The position numbers were made by a program, and so were the translations under genes. From NCBI GenBank assembly GCA_030430345.1, contig JAUIFT010000076.1, forward strand, positions 1 through 8,057: a stretch of 8,057 nt of DNA, given 5' to 3'. The notes under the pieces were generated by a model. That model was given only the letters and a program-made list of their open reading frames with translations. It was not told the DNA's origin and did no database searches. This DNA is from Calditrichia bacterium. GTDB taxonomy: Bacteria > Calditrichota > Calditrichia > RBG-13-44-9 > J042. Below, piece by piece: positions 1-6,857 of the stretch (position 1 is the stretch's first letter; the number at the start of each line of letters is the position of its first letter).

Positions 1-438
1 CGACACCTCCAGCACCGTCTTCGGGCTGCCGCCGCTGCCGCAGGGACGTGCGGAGGCGGCGGCAGCTTGCGCAGCCACGGGGGTGCGCATCAACAAGCGG
101 TTCACGGCCTCTGGCGTGGTGTCCGCCGTGTCGAACGTGCCCATCAGGCGGCCGCCCACGTCCAGCATCTGGATCAGCGAGCCACTGCCTTCCCCGCCTG
201 CCAGGACGCGGTCGTCAGCCAGCCACAGCGCCACGTGAGCCCGCGCGCCTTCGCCCAGGTCCAGTTCCTCGACCGGCGCGAGATCGGCGGTCGTGTATAT
301 CTCTGCCGTGCGGCCCGAATAGCAGGCCACCATCACCCGCTCGCCATCAGGCGAGACCGACAGCTCGTGCGGGTTCTCGCAAGTCTCCGCGCGGTGGGTT
401 TCCTCGCCCGTGGCAAGGTCGATGCCGAAGCCAACTCG
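1..438 (-). CDS. YVTN/YncE-like beta-propeller protein, internal fragment (no start or stop in window)
   Basis: Read on the minus strand in the frame whose last codon ends at position 1, the sequence is open across the whole GC-rich stretch. It encodes ATGEETHRAETCENPHEL, then SVSPDGERVMVACYSG, then a stretch ending AEIYTTADL, followed by a second blade-like stretch (ADDRVLAGGEGSGS, LIQMLDVGGRLMGTFD). The SPDG-(E/K)-R-(V/L)-x-V-A-x-YSG core followed by an 'xxIY/ D' strand is the classic repeat of the YVTN/lactonase-like seven-bladed propellers. Such proteins are usually periplasmic or extracytoplasmic binding or scaffold proteins, so no reaction can be assigned. Third codon positions are almost all G or C, unlike every other gene here. 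The part nearest position 1 is alanine-rich and less clearly propeller. The fragment lacks its N-terminus, because a stop lies just upstream in the AT-richer DNA beyond the breakpoint, and it runs off the left edge. It probably belongs to a different genome or region from the rest of the window. Confidence 0.6.
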
Positions 439-446
439 CTTAAAGA
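430..446. other. Compositional and coding breakpoint
   Basis: Left of about 437 the DNA is roughly 70 % G+C with strong GC third positions. Right of about 441 it falls below 50 % at once. Two unrelated minus-strand reading frames meet here: the outer-membrane barrel loses sense after its residue 249 (codon 438-440), and the propeller frame becomes meaningful from about 435 downward, in a different register. No insertion-sequence ends, tRNA or attachment-like repeats are visible at the joint. A chimeric assembly is the simplest explanation; a true deletion or insertion joining foreign DNA is the alternative. Confidence 0.75.
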
Positions 447-1184
447 TGTATAACGGGTGTTTTTGCCACCACGAACACTGTTAATCTCGTAACCGGCGAC
501 GCCTTTAATCGTTAACTTTTCCCCCCAGTCACCGCCCAGGCGAAACTCGCCATAGGTTTGTTCCAGGAGATAGTTCGTGCGGTTATCGTCAACATCCGTG
601 CCTTCTGGCGCCGCGGATTCCACACCGAAGAAATATTCATCCGGCTGAATATGATATTTAGCGAGCACATCCGCGGCAATCGGTCCGCCCAGTTGAATGC
701 GGGAAACCTTAAATTGATATTTTTGCCGGGTGCGTAATCCTCTCGATGCAGACAATGAGAGCTTGGATGCCTCACCGAAAAGTCCTTTTTGAAAAAACTT
801 TAAACCAACACCAATTGGCGGTGCTGAAGTCGGATAGAGCCCTCGTTTGCCGTCGTCACTCACCAGGAAATCACTGATTTTTTGCAAGGTATTTCCTTCA
901 TCCGTCAAAATGACCAATTGTGTCAACCCTTCCCCGACAATATCAAATGGTAGATAGAGTAGTGTTCCGGGTAATGAAAGTATCGTTTCCCAGGTGGTTT
1001 TACTGCGATAACGGCTGTAGTCTGCTTCTGTAGAATCATTAACTGATTCCTGTGCTGGCGGTTGATTTTCTTCCGCTGCCTGCAAAAGAAAAACACCGCT
1101 AAACATCAGGAAAGCTAACAAATAACAAGCCATTCTTGCAGGAAAAACCGGGAATAAATGGTTAATGCGTCGCGGTTTGTCCAT
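438..1184 (-). CDS. BamA/TamA-like outer-membrane beta-barrel protein, 3' end lost at breakpoint
   Basis: The protein begins with a basic N-terminus (MDKPRR) and a hydrophobic core at about residues 19-35, ending LLQAA before EEN. This is a Sec signal peptide. The mature part then has a proline/hydrophobic stretch (LPGTLLYLPFDIV, 71-83), SDDGKRGLYP (109-118), GVGLKFFQKGLFG (126-137) and alternating beta-strand patterns with YFFGVES (184-190), NYLLEQT (204-210) and GVAGYEINSVRGG (228-240). This order resembles POTRA-less BamA/TamA or D15-like barrels with a conserved R-(F/Y)FG-x-(G/E)-x-S motif. Such proteins are usually substantially longer than the roughly 249 residues kept here. After residue 249 the frame reads Arg/Ala/Ser-rich nonsense through GC-rich DNA to a chance stop at 333-335, so the real C-terminal barrel is missing. 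The start at 1184 is chosen because GGAGAGGAA lies 6 nt upstream on the minus strand. Barrel character is clear; the substrate or function is unknown. Confidence 0.7.
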
Positions 1185-1253
1185 AAAAGATTCCTCTCCG
1201 GCTTATGGATTTCTGTTAGTAAGTATCAGGTTTAATAAAATTTTATGGAAAAA

Positions 1254-1282
1254 AGTGTACTTAAATATTTTTTTAAAATCAA
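1254..1282 (-). promoter_or_regulatory. Candidate sigma-70-like promoter for the outer-membrane barrel gene
   Basis: On the minus strand TTGATT (1277-1282) is followed after exactly 17 bases by TACACT (1254-1259). Each hexamer matches the housekeeping consensus at 4 of 6 positions. Transcription from here would give a leader of about 60 nt before the ATG at 1184. The spacing is ideal, but the region is AT-rich, so chance matches are common. No comparably good promoter was found on the plus strand for the divergent GMC gene. Confidence 0.35.
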
Positions 1283-1436
1283 TAGCCGATTTCCTCATAC
1301 AGCGCATTATTTCCCTAAAGCGTTGTTCGTGTTATCTAAAATGCTTATCTTTGCCCGCTTTCGTCAATGTTACTGGAATCGAATGACTTTGGTGTTAGTC
1401 AATAAGCAGAAGTTGAAATGAGCTTTGTGAATAGAA

Positions 1437-3020
1437 ATGGGTGATCATAAAAAGCAGTATGACGCTGTAATTATCGGTAGTGGATTCGGGGGAACCATGA
1501 TCGCGCATAGTCTGGTCAATGCCGGCTGGCGCGTTTTGATGCTGGAACGGGGCGATTGGGTGCATCGCGGCCCGGAAAACTGGGGACTGATGGGTTCTGT
1601 GGATCTAACCCCCCATTATTCCCAGGACAGCCCGCTACGGGTTATTGCCGGCGGTAACAAAAAAGTGATGGGAAGCTACAGTTGCGTCGGCGGACCCTCG
1701 GTTTTCTACGGAGGAGTGTCTTTCCGCTTTCGGGAAAAAGATTTTGCTCCCGGCCCGGAAATCACCGGCGATTCCGGCGCAGAGTGGCCAATTTCCTACA
1801 GCGATCTTGAACCTTATTATACCCGTGCGGAAGCCTTACTGGATATTTCCGGTGAAGCGGATATCGATCCTACCGAACCCTACCGCAGTAGCTCATTTCC
1901 CCAGGGTCCCGGGGAACTCGCCGGCATTTCAGAGAAAGTTAAAAACGCGGCAAAAGGCTTAGGCCTTAACCCTTTCCAACTGCCCCTGGCAATTAATTAT
2001 CGCAACAATGATCGTAACAAATGTATTTCCTGCACTACCTGTGACACATTCGCCTGTGCGATTAATGCTAAAAACGATCTGGCGACTATGGTTATTCCGG
2101 CACTCATTAAACAAGGAATGACGCTGCAGCCAAATACAATCGTTACCCGCCTGAATACCGGAAACAGTAATATTACATCCATCGATTGTTTTGACAAAAC
2201 GACAGGCGAGCAGCAAGCCGTTAAAGCGGGCACCGTTATTTTATCCGCTGGCGCTATGGGTTCACCACATTTGCTGATGGCTTCCGGGCTGGGAGCGCAT
2301 AATCCCGGTGGCGATAACATCGGGCGCTTTTTAATGCGTCATGTTAATGCAATAATCTTTGGCATCTTTCCCGGCACTGCAGATAAAGAGCAACGCTTCC
2401 ATAAGCAAATGGCCGTGATGGATTATTACTTCGGGCACCCGGATATTTCTGCCCCGCAGGGCAAGCTGGGCAGTCTGCAGCAAATGCCCACACCACCAGC
2501 CGGATTGGTGCAAAAAGAACTGCCCGGACCGCTCGGTAAATTGCTCAGCCCCGGCGTACGATTACTTACCGGCATGCTGGCGATTGCCGAAGACCAGCCG
2601 CAGTACGACAATTATATCACTATCGATCCCGATACGAAAGACCGTTTCGGCCTGCCACAACCGGTGGTCAGCCATCATTATAGCGAGAGGGATCTTGCCG
2701 CCTTAAAAATGCTGGCATTGCAGGGAAAAAAGATCTTGAAGAAAGCCGGCGCGCTGTTGCATTACATTCACAATATTCGCACTTTTTCGCATGCTGTTGG
2801 CACTGTCCGCATGGGGGAAAATCCGAAAACATCCGTCCTGGATCAGCATTGCCGCTTTCGTGGCATCAAGAACCTTTACGTGGTGGATGGCAGCTTTATG
2901 CCCACATCAGCCGCGGTAAATCCCAGCTTAACTATTGCTGCGAATGCCTTGCGGGTGGGAGATTTTATTGCCGGCCAGAGGCAGGCGGCATCAAATAAAG
3001 AAAAAGCCAAACTCAAATAA
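1437..3020 (+). CDS. GMC-family FAD-dependent oxidoreductase
   Basis: This 527-residue flavoprotein would oxidise an alcohol group, as GMC (glucose-methanol-choline) enzymes do. The N-terminal Rossmann fold shows GSGFGG at 14-19 and the ribose-binding acidic residue E37 in LMLERGD. A GGPSVFYGGVSFRF stretch (85-98) fits the flavin-attachment loop region. The middle has four cysteines, C196-x2-C199-x2-C202-x4-C207, followed by AKNDL (211-215), an arrangement seen in the cholesterol-oxidase/sugar-dehydrogenase branch. The C-terminal GMC domain carries H452 in SHAVGTVRMG, then NLYVVDGSFMPT, then N495 in VNPSLTIAANA. These are the family's catalytic His/Asn pair, with Asn at the second site as in cholesterol oxidases. 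The N-terminus has no signal peptide or Tat motif, so it is probably cytoplasmic. The start at 1437 is the first in-frame start after the stop at 1428-1430; its ribosome site is weak. It is 12 bp ahead of a Gfo/Idh/MocA gene and probably co-transcribed. The substrate cannot be read from sequence; a sugar, polyol or sterol-like alcohol is possible. Confidence 0.9.
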   Translation: MGDHKKQYDAVIIGSGFGGTMIAHSLVNAGWRVLMLERGDWVHRGPENWGLMGSVDLTPHYSQDSPLRVIAGGNKKVMGSYSCVGGPSVFYGGVSFRFREKDFAPGPEITGDSGAEWPISYSDLEPYYTRAEALLDISGEADIDPTEPYRSSSFPQGPGELAGISEKVKNAAKGLGLNPFQLPLAINYRNNDRNKCISCTTCDTFACAINAKNDLATMVIPALIKQGMTLQPNTIVTRLNTGNSNITSIDCFDKTTGEQQAVKAGTVILSAGAMGSPHLLMASGLGAHNPGGDNIGRFLMRHVNAIIFGIFPGTADKEQRFHKQMAVMDYYFGHPDISAPQGKLGSLQQMPTPPAGLVQKELPGPLGKLLSPGVRLLTGMLAIAEDQPQYDNYITIDPDTKDRFGLPQPVVSHHYSERDLAALKMLALQGKKILKKAGALLHYIHNIRTFSHAVGTVRMGENPKTSVLDQHCRFRGIKNLYVVDGSFMPTSAAVNPSLTIAANALRVGDFIAGQRQAASNKEKAKLK

Positions 3021-3032
3021 TCAAGATAAATT

Positions 3033-4011
3033 ATGGCTATTAAACCAGTCCCTACCGATCGACCGTTACGCCTGGCATTCCTGGGCTGCGGATTTGTCAC
3101 TCGCTTGCACAGTAAAACCCTGGCCGGATTCAAAGACCTTGAACTGTATTATGCCAGCCGTTCCGCCGATAAATCTGAGGAATACCGTAAAAAGTTTCGC
3201 GGCAAAGGCAGCTTCGCTAGTTATGATGCAGCGATAAATTCTCCGGATATCGATGTCATTTTAATCGCCACACCGCCAGATACTCACCGCTCCCTTACCG
3301 AGCAGGCACTCCGCGCCGGCAAGCATGTTATCGTGGAAAAACCGCCCTATTTAAAATCCACGGATTTTGACAAGGTGAAAAAATTAAGTGAGGAAACCGG
3401 CTTGCAGGTAATGGTCGCTGAAAACTACTACTACAAGCCTTTACTGGTAAAATTACGCAAAATACTCGCCGATGGCCTTATTGGCGATCCGCTCTTCATT
3501 CATTTGAATGCGACAAAGAAACAGAAGACCGAAAACTGGCGGGACGATCCGGCGATCACCGGTGGTGGGGCATTGTTTGAAGGCGGGATTCACTGGATCA
3601 ACTTTCTCGCCAATATGGGTTTAACTATTAAAAACATCCGTGGCTTTCAACCCACCCAAAAGAGTGAATTGGAACGGAGCGTGCAAGTCGTCGCAGAATT
3701 CGAGGAAGGCCCAATCGGCAACCTCCTCTATTCCTGGGAAGTATCGACTATTTTCTTCGGGCTGCGCATTTCCCGGATTTTCGGCCGGGAAGGGTCGGTC
3801 ACCTTTGAAAGTAACGGCATTTTTCTCTTTGTGCGGGGGAAAAAGAAAAAACTGATTTTTCCGGGCATAAAGAACATCGCCGGTTATCGCCCGATGTTTG
3901 CAGGCATTACGCAGCGGCGAAGCCCCGCAATTTAATCTGGATCTCGCTCAACGGGATTTGCAGCTGATTGAGACAGTTTATCAATCAATTGAGGGGAAGA
4001 CCGGCGCTTAG
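3033..4011 (+). CDS. Gfo/Idh/MocA-family NAD(P)-dependent oxidoreductase, frameshifted near the C-terminus
   Basis: Members of this family reduce or oxidise sugars, inositols or related ketones with NAD(P)H. The N-terminal Rossmann fold has LAFLGCGFVTRLH (14-26), with the GxG nucleotide loop. It then has VILIATPPDTH (75-85) and the family signature VEKPPYLKS (101-109), where K103 is the usual catalytic lysine. The C-terminal domain has GGGALFEGGIHWINFLA (177-193), with H187 as the usual active-site histidine; E replaces the D common before GxH. The continuous frame ends early at 3935 with an atypical tail (AGITQRRSPAI). From 3898 the +1 frame gives LQALRSGEAPQFNLDLAQRD and continues to TAG at 4009-4011. 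This is the normal C-terminal helix ending of the family, so the gene as written is broken by an indel at about 3894-3900. The intact protein would be about 326 residues or slightly more. It starts 12 bp after the GMC gene, with a weak ribosome site. Confidence 0.85.
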
Positions 4012-4078
4012 ATCTTAGGTAGTGGGCAAAACCAGGAACCAATTTGCCTAACCATCTAACGGCCTGTAGCCTAATCAC

Positions 4079-4109
4079 TTGACTTTAAAAACGAAAAAAC
4101 AAACAAATA
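4079..4109 (+). promoter_or_regulatory. Weak candidate promoter before the duplicated membrane protein gene
   Basis: TTGACT (4079-4084) matches the -35 consensus at 5 of 6 positions and lies in the 122-bp gap before the membrane-protein start. The downstream A-rich stretch has only poor -10 matches (for example CAAATA at 4104-4109, spacer 19). The gap is long enough to hold a promoter, so the gene may be expressed separately from the oxidoreductases. This is suggestive only. Confidence 0.2.
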
Positions 4110-4117
4110 AAACAATT

Positions 4118-4122
4118 GGAGG
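4118..4122 (+). promoter_or_regulatory. Shine-Dalgarno site that fixes the start at 4134
   Basis: GGAGG at 4118-4122 sits 11 nt before ATG 4134. An in-frame TTG at 4116 would add six residues, but it overlaps this Shine-Dalgarno sequence and has no ribosome site of its own. The ATG is therefore the likely start. Confidence 0.7.
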
Positions 4123-4133
4123 AAACAAAACCG

Positions 4134-4967
4134 ATGGATTTTTTTATTTCATTAGTGATAGGAATAACGGCGGGTTTACATACCTCGACCTGGGGCATGT
4201 ATAAGGACTCGCCCCATGAGGGTTACACTCATGCCAAGTATTTTCGCAGCACTATTATCGCCGCAATCGTTGGTCCGGTCATCTGGTATATCAGTGGCAT
4301 GGATTTAAGCGTACCGGCCAATATTCTCCTGCTCTGGGGCGGTACTTATGCGATTGAGCGTCTCATCCTGGAATTTTACAAAACCTTCCTGCGCGAAGAA
4401 GACCAGTCCAAATATTTCATTCCGATGCAGCTCCACATTTTCGGTAAAGTGGTAGAAAGCCGCAATGCCCGTTTACTCGCCGGCGCCGGTTATCTGGCTG
4501 TCTGTCTCCTGGTCGGCTGGGGTGTTTATACGCTTTGGGGCATGCATGAAGCCGGTAATCTGAATTGGCATCCGCTGCTGATTGTTTTTGTCATCGGCAG
4601 TATTGGCGGCTGGATTTCCGCATTTGGCGGTGCCTGGAAAGATGCACCGTTGGAAGGCTTCCAGATTTTCAAGTTCTTCCGCAGCCCTGGTGTCGCTTTC
4701 GGCTACGCTATTTTGGCGGCATTGCTCACGACCAATTTCCTGTTTATCACGCTCTGTGGTATTGGTTACACCATTGCTTCGATCGAAACTTACAAAACTT
4801 TCTTTTTCCCGAGCAAGCCGCGTGGGAAATTTGCCGGTAAGCCGATTGATTTCCCGGACTGGACGAAGAAACGCCAAAAATATGTGCCGGTCTTCGTAGC
4901 AATCTGGGTAGGCATTCTCTTTTTCGCTTATCTCGCATATACAGGCACACGTAACGGATTGCTGTAA
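4134..4967 (+). CDS. Polytopic membrane protein of two duplicated modules, function unknown
   Basis: I do not recognise the family. The 277-residue product is strongly hydrophobic, with about six to eight likely membrane helices (about 3-16, 40-55, 61-77, 114-135, 147-166, 185-200, 203-218, 250-270). The two halves repeat each other. The first has WGMYKDSPHEGY (20-31), KYFRS (35-39), a hydrophobic region and YKTF (82-85). The second has GGAWKDAPLEGF (165-176), KFFRS (180-184), a hydrophobic region and YKTF (220-223). The lysine-to-lysine distance KD...K(Y/F)FRS is 11 in both. Conserved charged and proline residues flanking helices suggest a functional loop at each repeat, possibly forming one site by pseudo-symmetry, as in transporters or lipid-modifying enzymes; this is inference. 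The gene follows the GMC and Gfo/Idh genes on the same strand after 122 bp and is closed by a strong terminator. No signal peptide distinct from the first helix is seen. Confidence 0.8.
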   Translation: MDFFISLVIGITAGLHTSTWGMYKDSPHEGYTHAKYFRSTIIAAIVGPVIWYISGMDLSVPANILLLWGGTYAIERLILEFYKTFLREEDQSKYFIPMQLHIFGKVVESRNARLLAGAGYLAVCLLVGWGVYTLWGMHEAGNLNWHPLLIVFVIGSIGGWISAFGGAWKDAPLEGFQIFKFFRSPGVAFGYAILAALLTTNFLFITLCGIGYTIASIETYKTFFFPSKPRGKFAGKPIDFPDWTKKRQKYVPVFVAIWVGILFFAYLAYTGTRNGLL

Positions 4968-4990
4968 TTTCTCTCAAATATTATCCGAAT

Positions 4991-5023
4991 AAAAAGGCCG
5001 AAGATTTTTCTTTGGCCTTTTTT
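4991..5023 (+). terminator. Rho-independent terminator after the membrane-protein gene
   Basis: AAAAAGGCCGAAGA (4991-5004) pairs with TCTTTGGCCTTTTT (5009-5022) across a TTTT loop, giving a 14-bp stem with a single G-U pair, followed by a further T. The stem begins 24 nt after the stop codon at 4967. Because the outer stem is A5/T6, it could also terminate transcription from the other strand. Confidence 0.85.
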
Positions 5024-5146
5024 CGTTGATCGTTGATCGTTGTTTGATAATTTTGATTATTATTTCTTCGGAGGCGGATATTGATTCGCCTCTACAAATT
5101 CTATATGATTTGCGAACAACGGACAACGATCAATAAACAACAACCT
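5024..5146. repeat. Composite intergenic repeat: tandem CGTTGAT units, central hairpin, inverted counterpart
   Basis: The left end carries CGTTGAT, CGTTGAT, CGTTG in tandem (5024-5042). About 80 bases later the complementary motif returns: ACAACGATCAA (5123-5133) is the exact reverse complement of TTGATCGTTGT (5033-5043), and it is surrounded by further ACAAC/AACAAC units (5115-5146). A separate hairpin lies between the arms. The symmetrical plan, the non-coding position directly after a terminator and the low-complexity arms suggest a dispersed REP- or MITE-like element. Whether other copies exist cannot be seen here. Confidence 0.55.
5071..5092. repeat. Hairpin at the centre of the composite repeat
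   Basis: GAGGCG (5071-5076) pairs with CGCCTC (5087-5092). The stem extends inward by a G-U and an A-T pair to 8 bp around a 6-nt loop. No T-run follows, so it is not a terminator. It is the only GC-rich island in an AT-rich gap. Confidence 0.6.
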
Positions 5147-5185
5147 TTACAATTTTAAAAAAAATCTCTTTTTTGTGGGAATCAA

Positions 5186-5215
5186 TTGCCGATATCCCTA
5201 ATAATTTGTTATCTT
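5186..5215 (+). promoter_or_regulatory. Weak candidate promoter for the signalling cluster
   Basis: TTGCCG (5186-5191) and TATCTT (5210-5215) are separated by 18 bases, each matching the sigma-70-type consensus at 4 of 6 positions. They lie 30-60 nt before the receiver-protein start, downstream of the terminator and repeat, where a promoter is expected. The match is poor and the organism's consensus is unknown. Confidence 0.25.
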
Positions 5216-5246
5216 TTTCTGTTCAATCTGTTGTGAAGAGGTGAAA

Positions 5247-5618
5247 ATGAAGGTTATGGTTGTTGATGATGAACAGGATGTTCAGATTCTATTTGAGCAA
5301 AAATTTCGCCGGGAGCGTCGCAAGGGCGCGGTGGAATTTGTTTTTGCCTTTTCCGCCCAGGATGCTATGGAGCGTTTGGTCGCAGAAGGCGCTGAATATT
5401 ACGCCTTGATTTTATCCGATATCAATATGCCGGGCACCAGTGGGCTGGAACTGCTTCAGGATATTCGGGGAAAGTTTCCCGATGTCAAGGTTTACATGAT
5501 AACCGCCTATGACGACGACGAAAACTACCAAAAAGCCATGTCCTTTGGCGCCAGCGATTACCTGACCAAGCCGATCGACTTTCAGGAACTGAAGAAACGA
5601 ATTTTTGATTTGAAATAA
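5247..5618 (+). CDS. CheY-like single-domain response regulator
   Basis: This 123-residue protein is one complete receiver domain with no output domain. The acidic pocket is D7-D8 in VVDDE, the phosphorylation site is D58 in LILSDINMPG, the switch Thr is T86 in MITAYDD, and the conserved lysine is K108 in DYLTKPIDF. It would be phosphorylated by a histidine kinase and act by protein contact, in the cytoplasm. The start is taken as ATG 5247, because AAGAGG (5236-5241) sits 5 nt before it; a GTG at 5241 would add two residues but overlaps that ribosome site. The protein closely parallels the receiver domain of the next gene, which begins 49 nt downstream, so the kinase encoded there or its partner is the natural phosphodonor (inference). 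Confidence 0.92.
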   Translation: MKVMVVDDEQDVQILFEQKFRRERRKGAVEFVFAFSAQDAMERLVAEGAEYYALILSDINMPGTSGLELLQDIRGKFPDVKVYMITAYDDDENYQKAMSFGASDYLTKPIDFQELKKRIFDLK

Positions 5619-5667
5619 ACCGGGTCAGTCCTAATTATCCGATTGACCTTTAGCGCAGGAGAATTAC

Positions 5668-6831
5668 ATGCCAGCCAGAATATTGGTTGTTGATGATGAA
5701 CCGGATGTGGAATTTCTGATCCGCAAAAAATTCCGTAAAAAAATTCGCAACAATGAATTGGACTTCGAGTTTGCCCAAAATGGCGTGGAAGCATTAGAAA
5801 AGTTGGGGGGAAATGATAATGTCGAACTGGTATTAACCGACATCAACATGCCGCAAATGGATGGCCTTACCCTGATCAAAAAAATTCAGGAATTTCATTA
5901 TACCGTTAAATCCGTCGTCGTCTCTGCCTATGACGATATGGATAATATTCGCAAAGCGATGAACTTCGGCGCGTTTGACTTTATCACCAAGCCAATAGAC
6001 TTCCAGGATTTTGAAAACACCATTTATAAGACCCTCCTGGAAAAGAAACGGGAAGAGAACATTGAACTGGAAGAAACCCTGCGGGAATTACGGGAAACCC
6101 AGCAGCAATTAGTGCTGCAGGAAAAGATGGCCTCGCTGGGCAACCTGGTCGCCGGGGTCGCCCACGAAATCAATAACCCGATCGGCGTGGTAAACAGTTC
6201 AGCGGATGTTATTAATCGATGCATGAACAAAGTTGAAACGGCCTTTCAGGATGAAGCCCCCGATACCGCCAAAATTATCAAGACGATGAATTTGTTGAAA
6301 AACAATAATCACCTGATCCAAACCGCTGGTGACCGCATTGCGACAATTGTGAAAAGCCTGAAAAATTTTGCCCGCCTGGACGAAGAAGATTTCCAGGAGG
6401 CGGACGTGCACGAGGGACTGGAAAGTATTCTCACGCTTCTCGGGCAGGAAATCCAGGAAAGAATCAAAATTGAGAAAAAATACGACGATCTCCCGAAAGT
6501 GTATTGTTCTCCCAGTCAAATTAACCAGGTATTTATGAGTATTCTCATGAATGCCATTCAGGCGATTGATGGGGCTGGTAATATCGATATTTCGACTTTT
6601 CAAGAAAATAATGATGTTTGCATCCGTTTTAGTGACAACGGCAAGGGTATCGAACCCGAACTTCTGGCGAACATATATGACTTTCGGTTCAGCCGGAAAT
6701 CGCAGCGTGTTAGCATGGGCGTCGGTTTACCGGCCAGCTACAGCATCATTCAAAAACATAATGGCAAGATCCATATCGATAGTGAATCTGGAAAAGGCAC
6801 AATGGTAACAATTTCCTTACCATTAAAATAA
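5668..6831 (+). CDS. Soluble hybrid sensor kinase: N-terminal receiver plus HisKA-HATPase
   Basis: This 387-residue cytosolic protein has a receiver first and the kinase core after it. The receiver (about 1-120) has D9-D10, phosphoacceptor D58 in [10 protein letters not shown]86 in place of the usual Thr, and K108 in FITKPIDF. A charged coiled-coil linker (about 121-152) leads to the dimerisation/phosphoacceptor helix with H166 in GVAHEINNP. The ATPase domain shows the N box (N287 and N295 in [15 protein letters not shown]), G1 box D323-NGKG and G2 box GVGL (351-354), ending in [11 protein letters not shown]. No membrane segment or PAS/GAF domain is present, so input probably comes through phosphorylation of its own receiver or via partners. 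AGGAG at 5657-5661 lies 6 nt before the ATG. It is followed 41 nt later by a secreted propeller sensor, suggesting one signalling operon. Confidence 0.93.
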   Translation: MPARILVVDDEPDVEFLIRKKFRKKIRNNELDFEFAQNGVEALEKLGGNDNVELVLTDINMPQMDGLTLIKKIQEFHYTVKSVVVSAYDDMDNIRKAMNFGAFDFITKPIDFQDFENTIYKTLLEKKREENIELEETLRELRETQQQLVLQEKMASLGNLVAGVAHEINNPIGVVNSSADVINRCMNKVETAFQDEAPDTAKIIKTMNLLKNNNHLIQTAGDRIATIVKSLKNFARLDEEDFQEADVHEGLESILTLLGQEIQERIKIEKKYDDLPKVYCSPSQINQVFMSILMNAIQAIDGAGNIDISTFQENNDVCIRFSDNGKGIEPELLANIYDFRFSRKSQRVSMGVGLPASYSIIQKHNGKIHIDSESGKGTMVTISLPLK

Positions 6832-6857
6832 AGATATCCAGGATAACCTCATTGCCA

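Noticed and set aside
333..437. C-terminal tail of the minus-strand barrel frame
   Set aside because: The last 34 codons are an out-of-frame reading of the propeller DNA (Arg/Thr/Ala-rich, no barrel pattern) and end at a chance stop.
48..453. Two plus-strand open frames in the GC-rich left end (48-443 and 67-453)
   Set aside because: Both are Arg/Pro/Ala-rich or low in family character. The minus-strand frame over the same DNA gives a recognisable propeller repeat with GC third positions, so these are shadow frames of high-GC DNA.
1165..1386. Plus-strand 73-codon open frame in the divergent region
   Set aside because: It begins inside the barrel gene's signal-peptide region and spans AT-rich non-coding DNA. 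It has no ribosome site and no recognisable domain.
4025..4048. Inverted repeat GGCAAA / TTTGCC before the membrane-protein gene
   Set aside because: The stem is only 6-8 bp with a 12-nt loop and no T-run. It is too weak to call a terminator or operator and could be chance.
4116..4133. TTG start giving six extra residues to the membrane protein
   Set aside because: It overlaps the GGAGG ribosome site that serves ATG 4134.
4473..4977. Antisense and alternate-frame open stretches across the membrane-protein gene
   Set aside because: They are Arg/Ser-rich or mixed composition with no motif, lying entirely under a clearly coding frame.
5241..5246. GTG start for the stand-alone receiver
   Set aside because: ATG 5247 has better spacing from AAGAGG and gives the usual MKV-VVDD receiver beginning; the GTG itself forms part of the ribosome site.
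6199..6603. Antisense 134-codon open frame under the kinase
   Set aside because: It lies opposite the well-conserved HisKA/HATPase coding sequence and has no own ribosome site or family signature.
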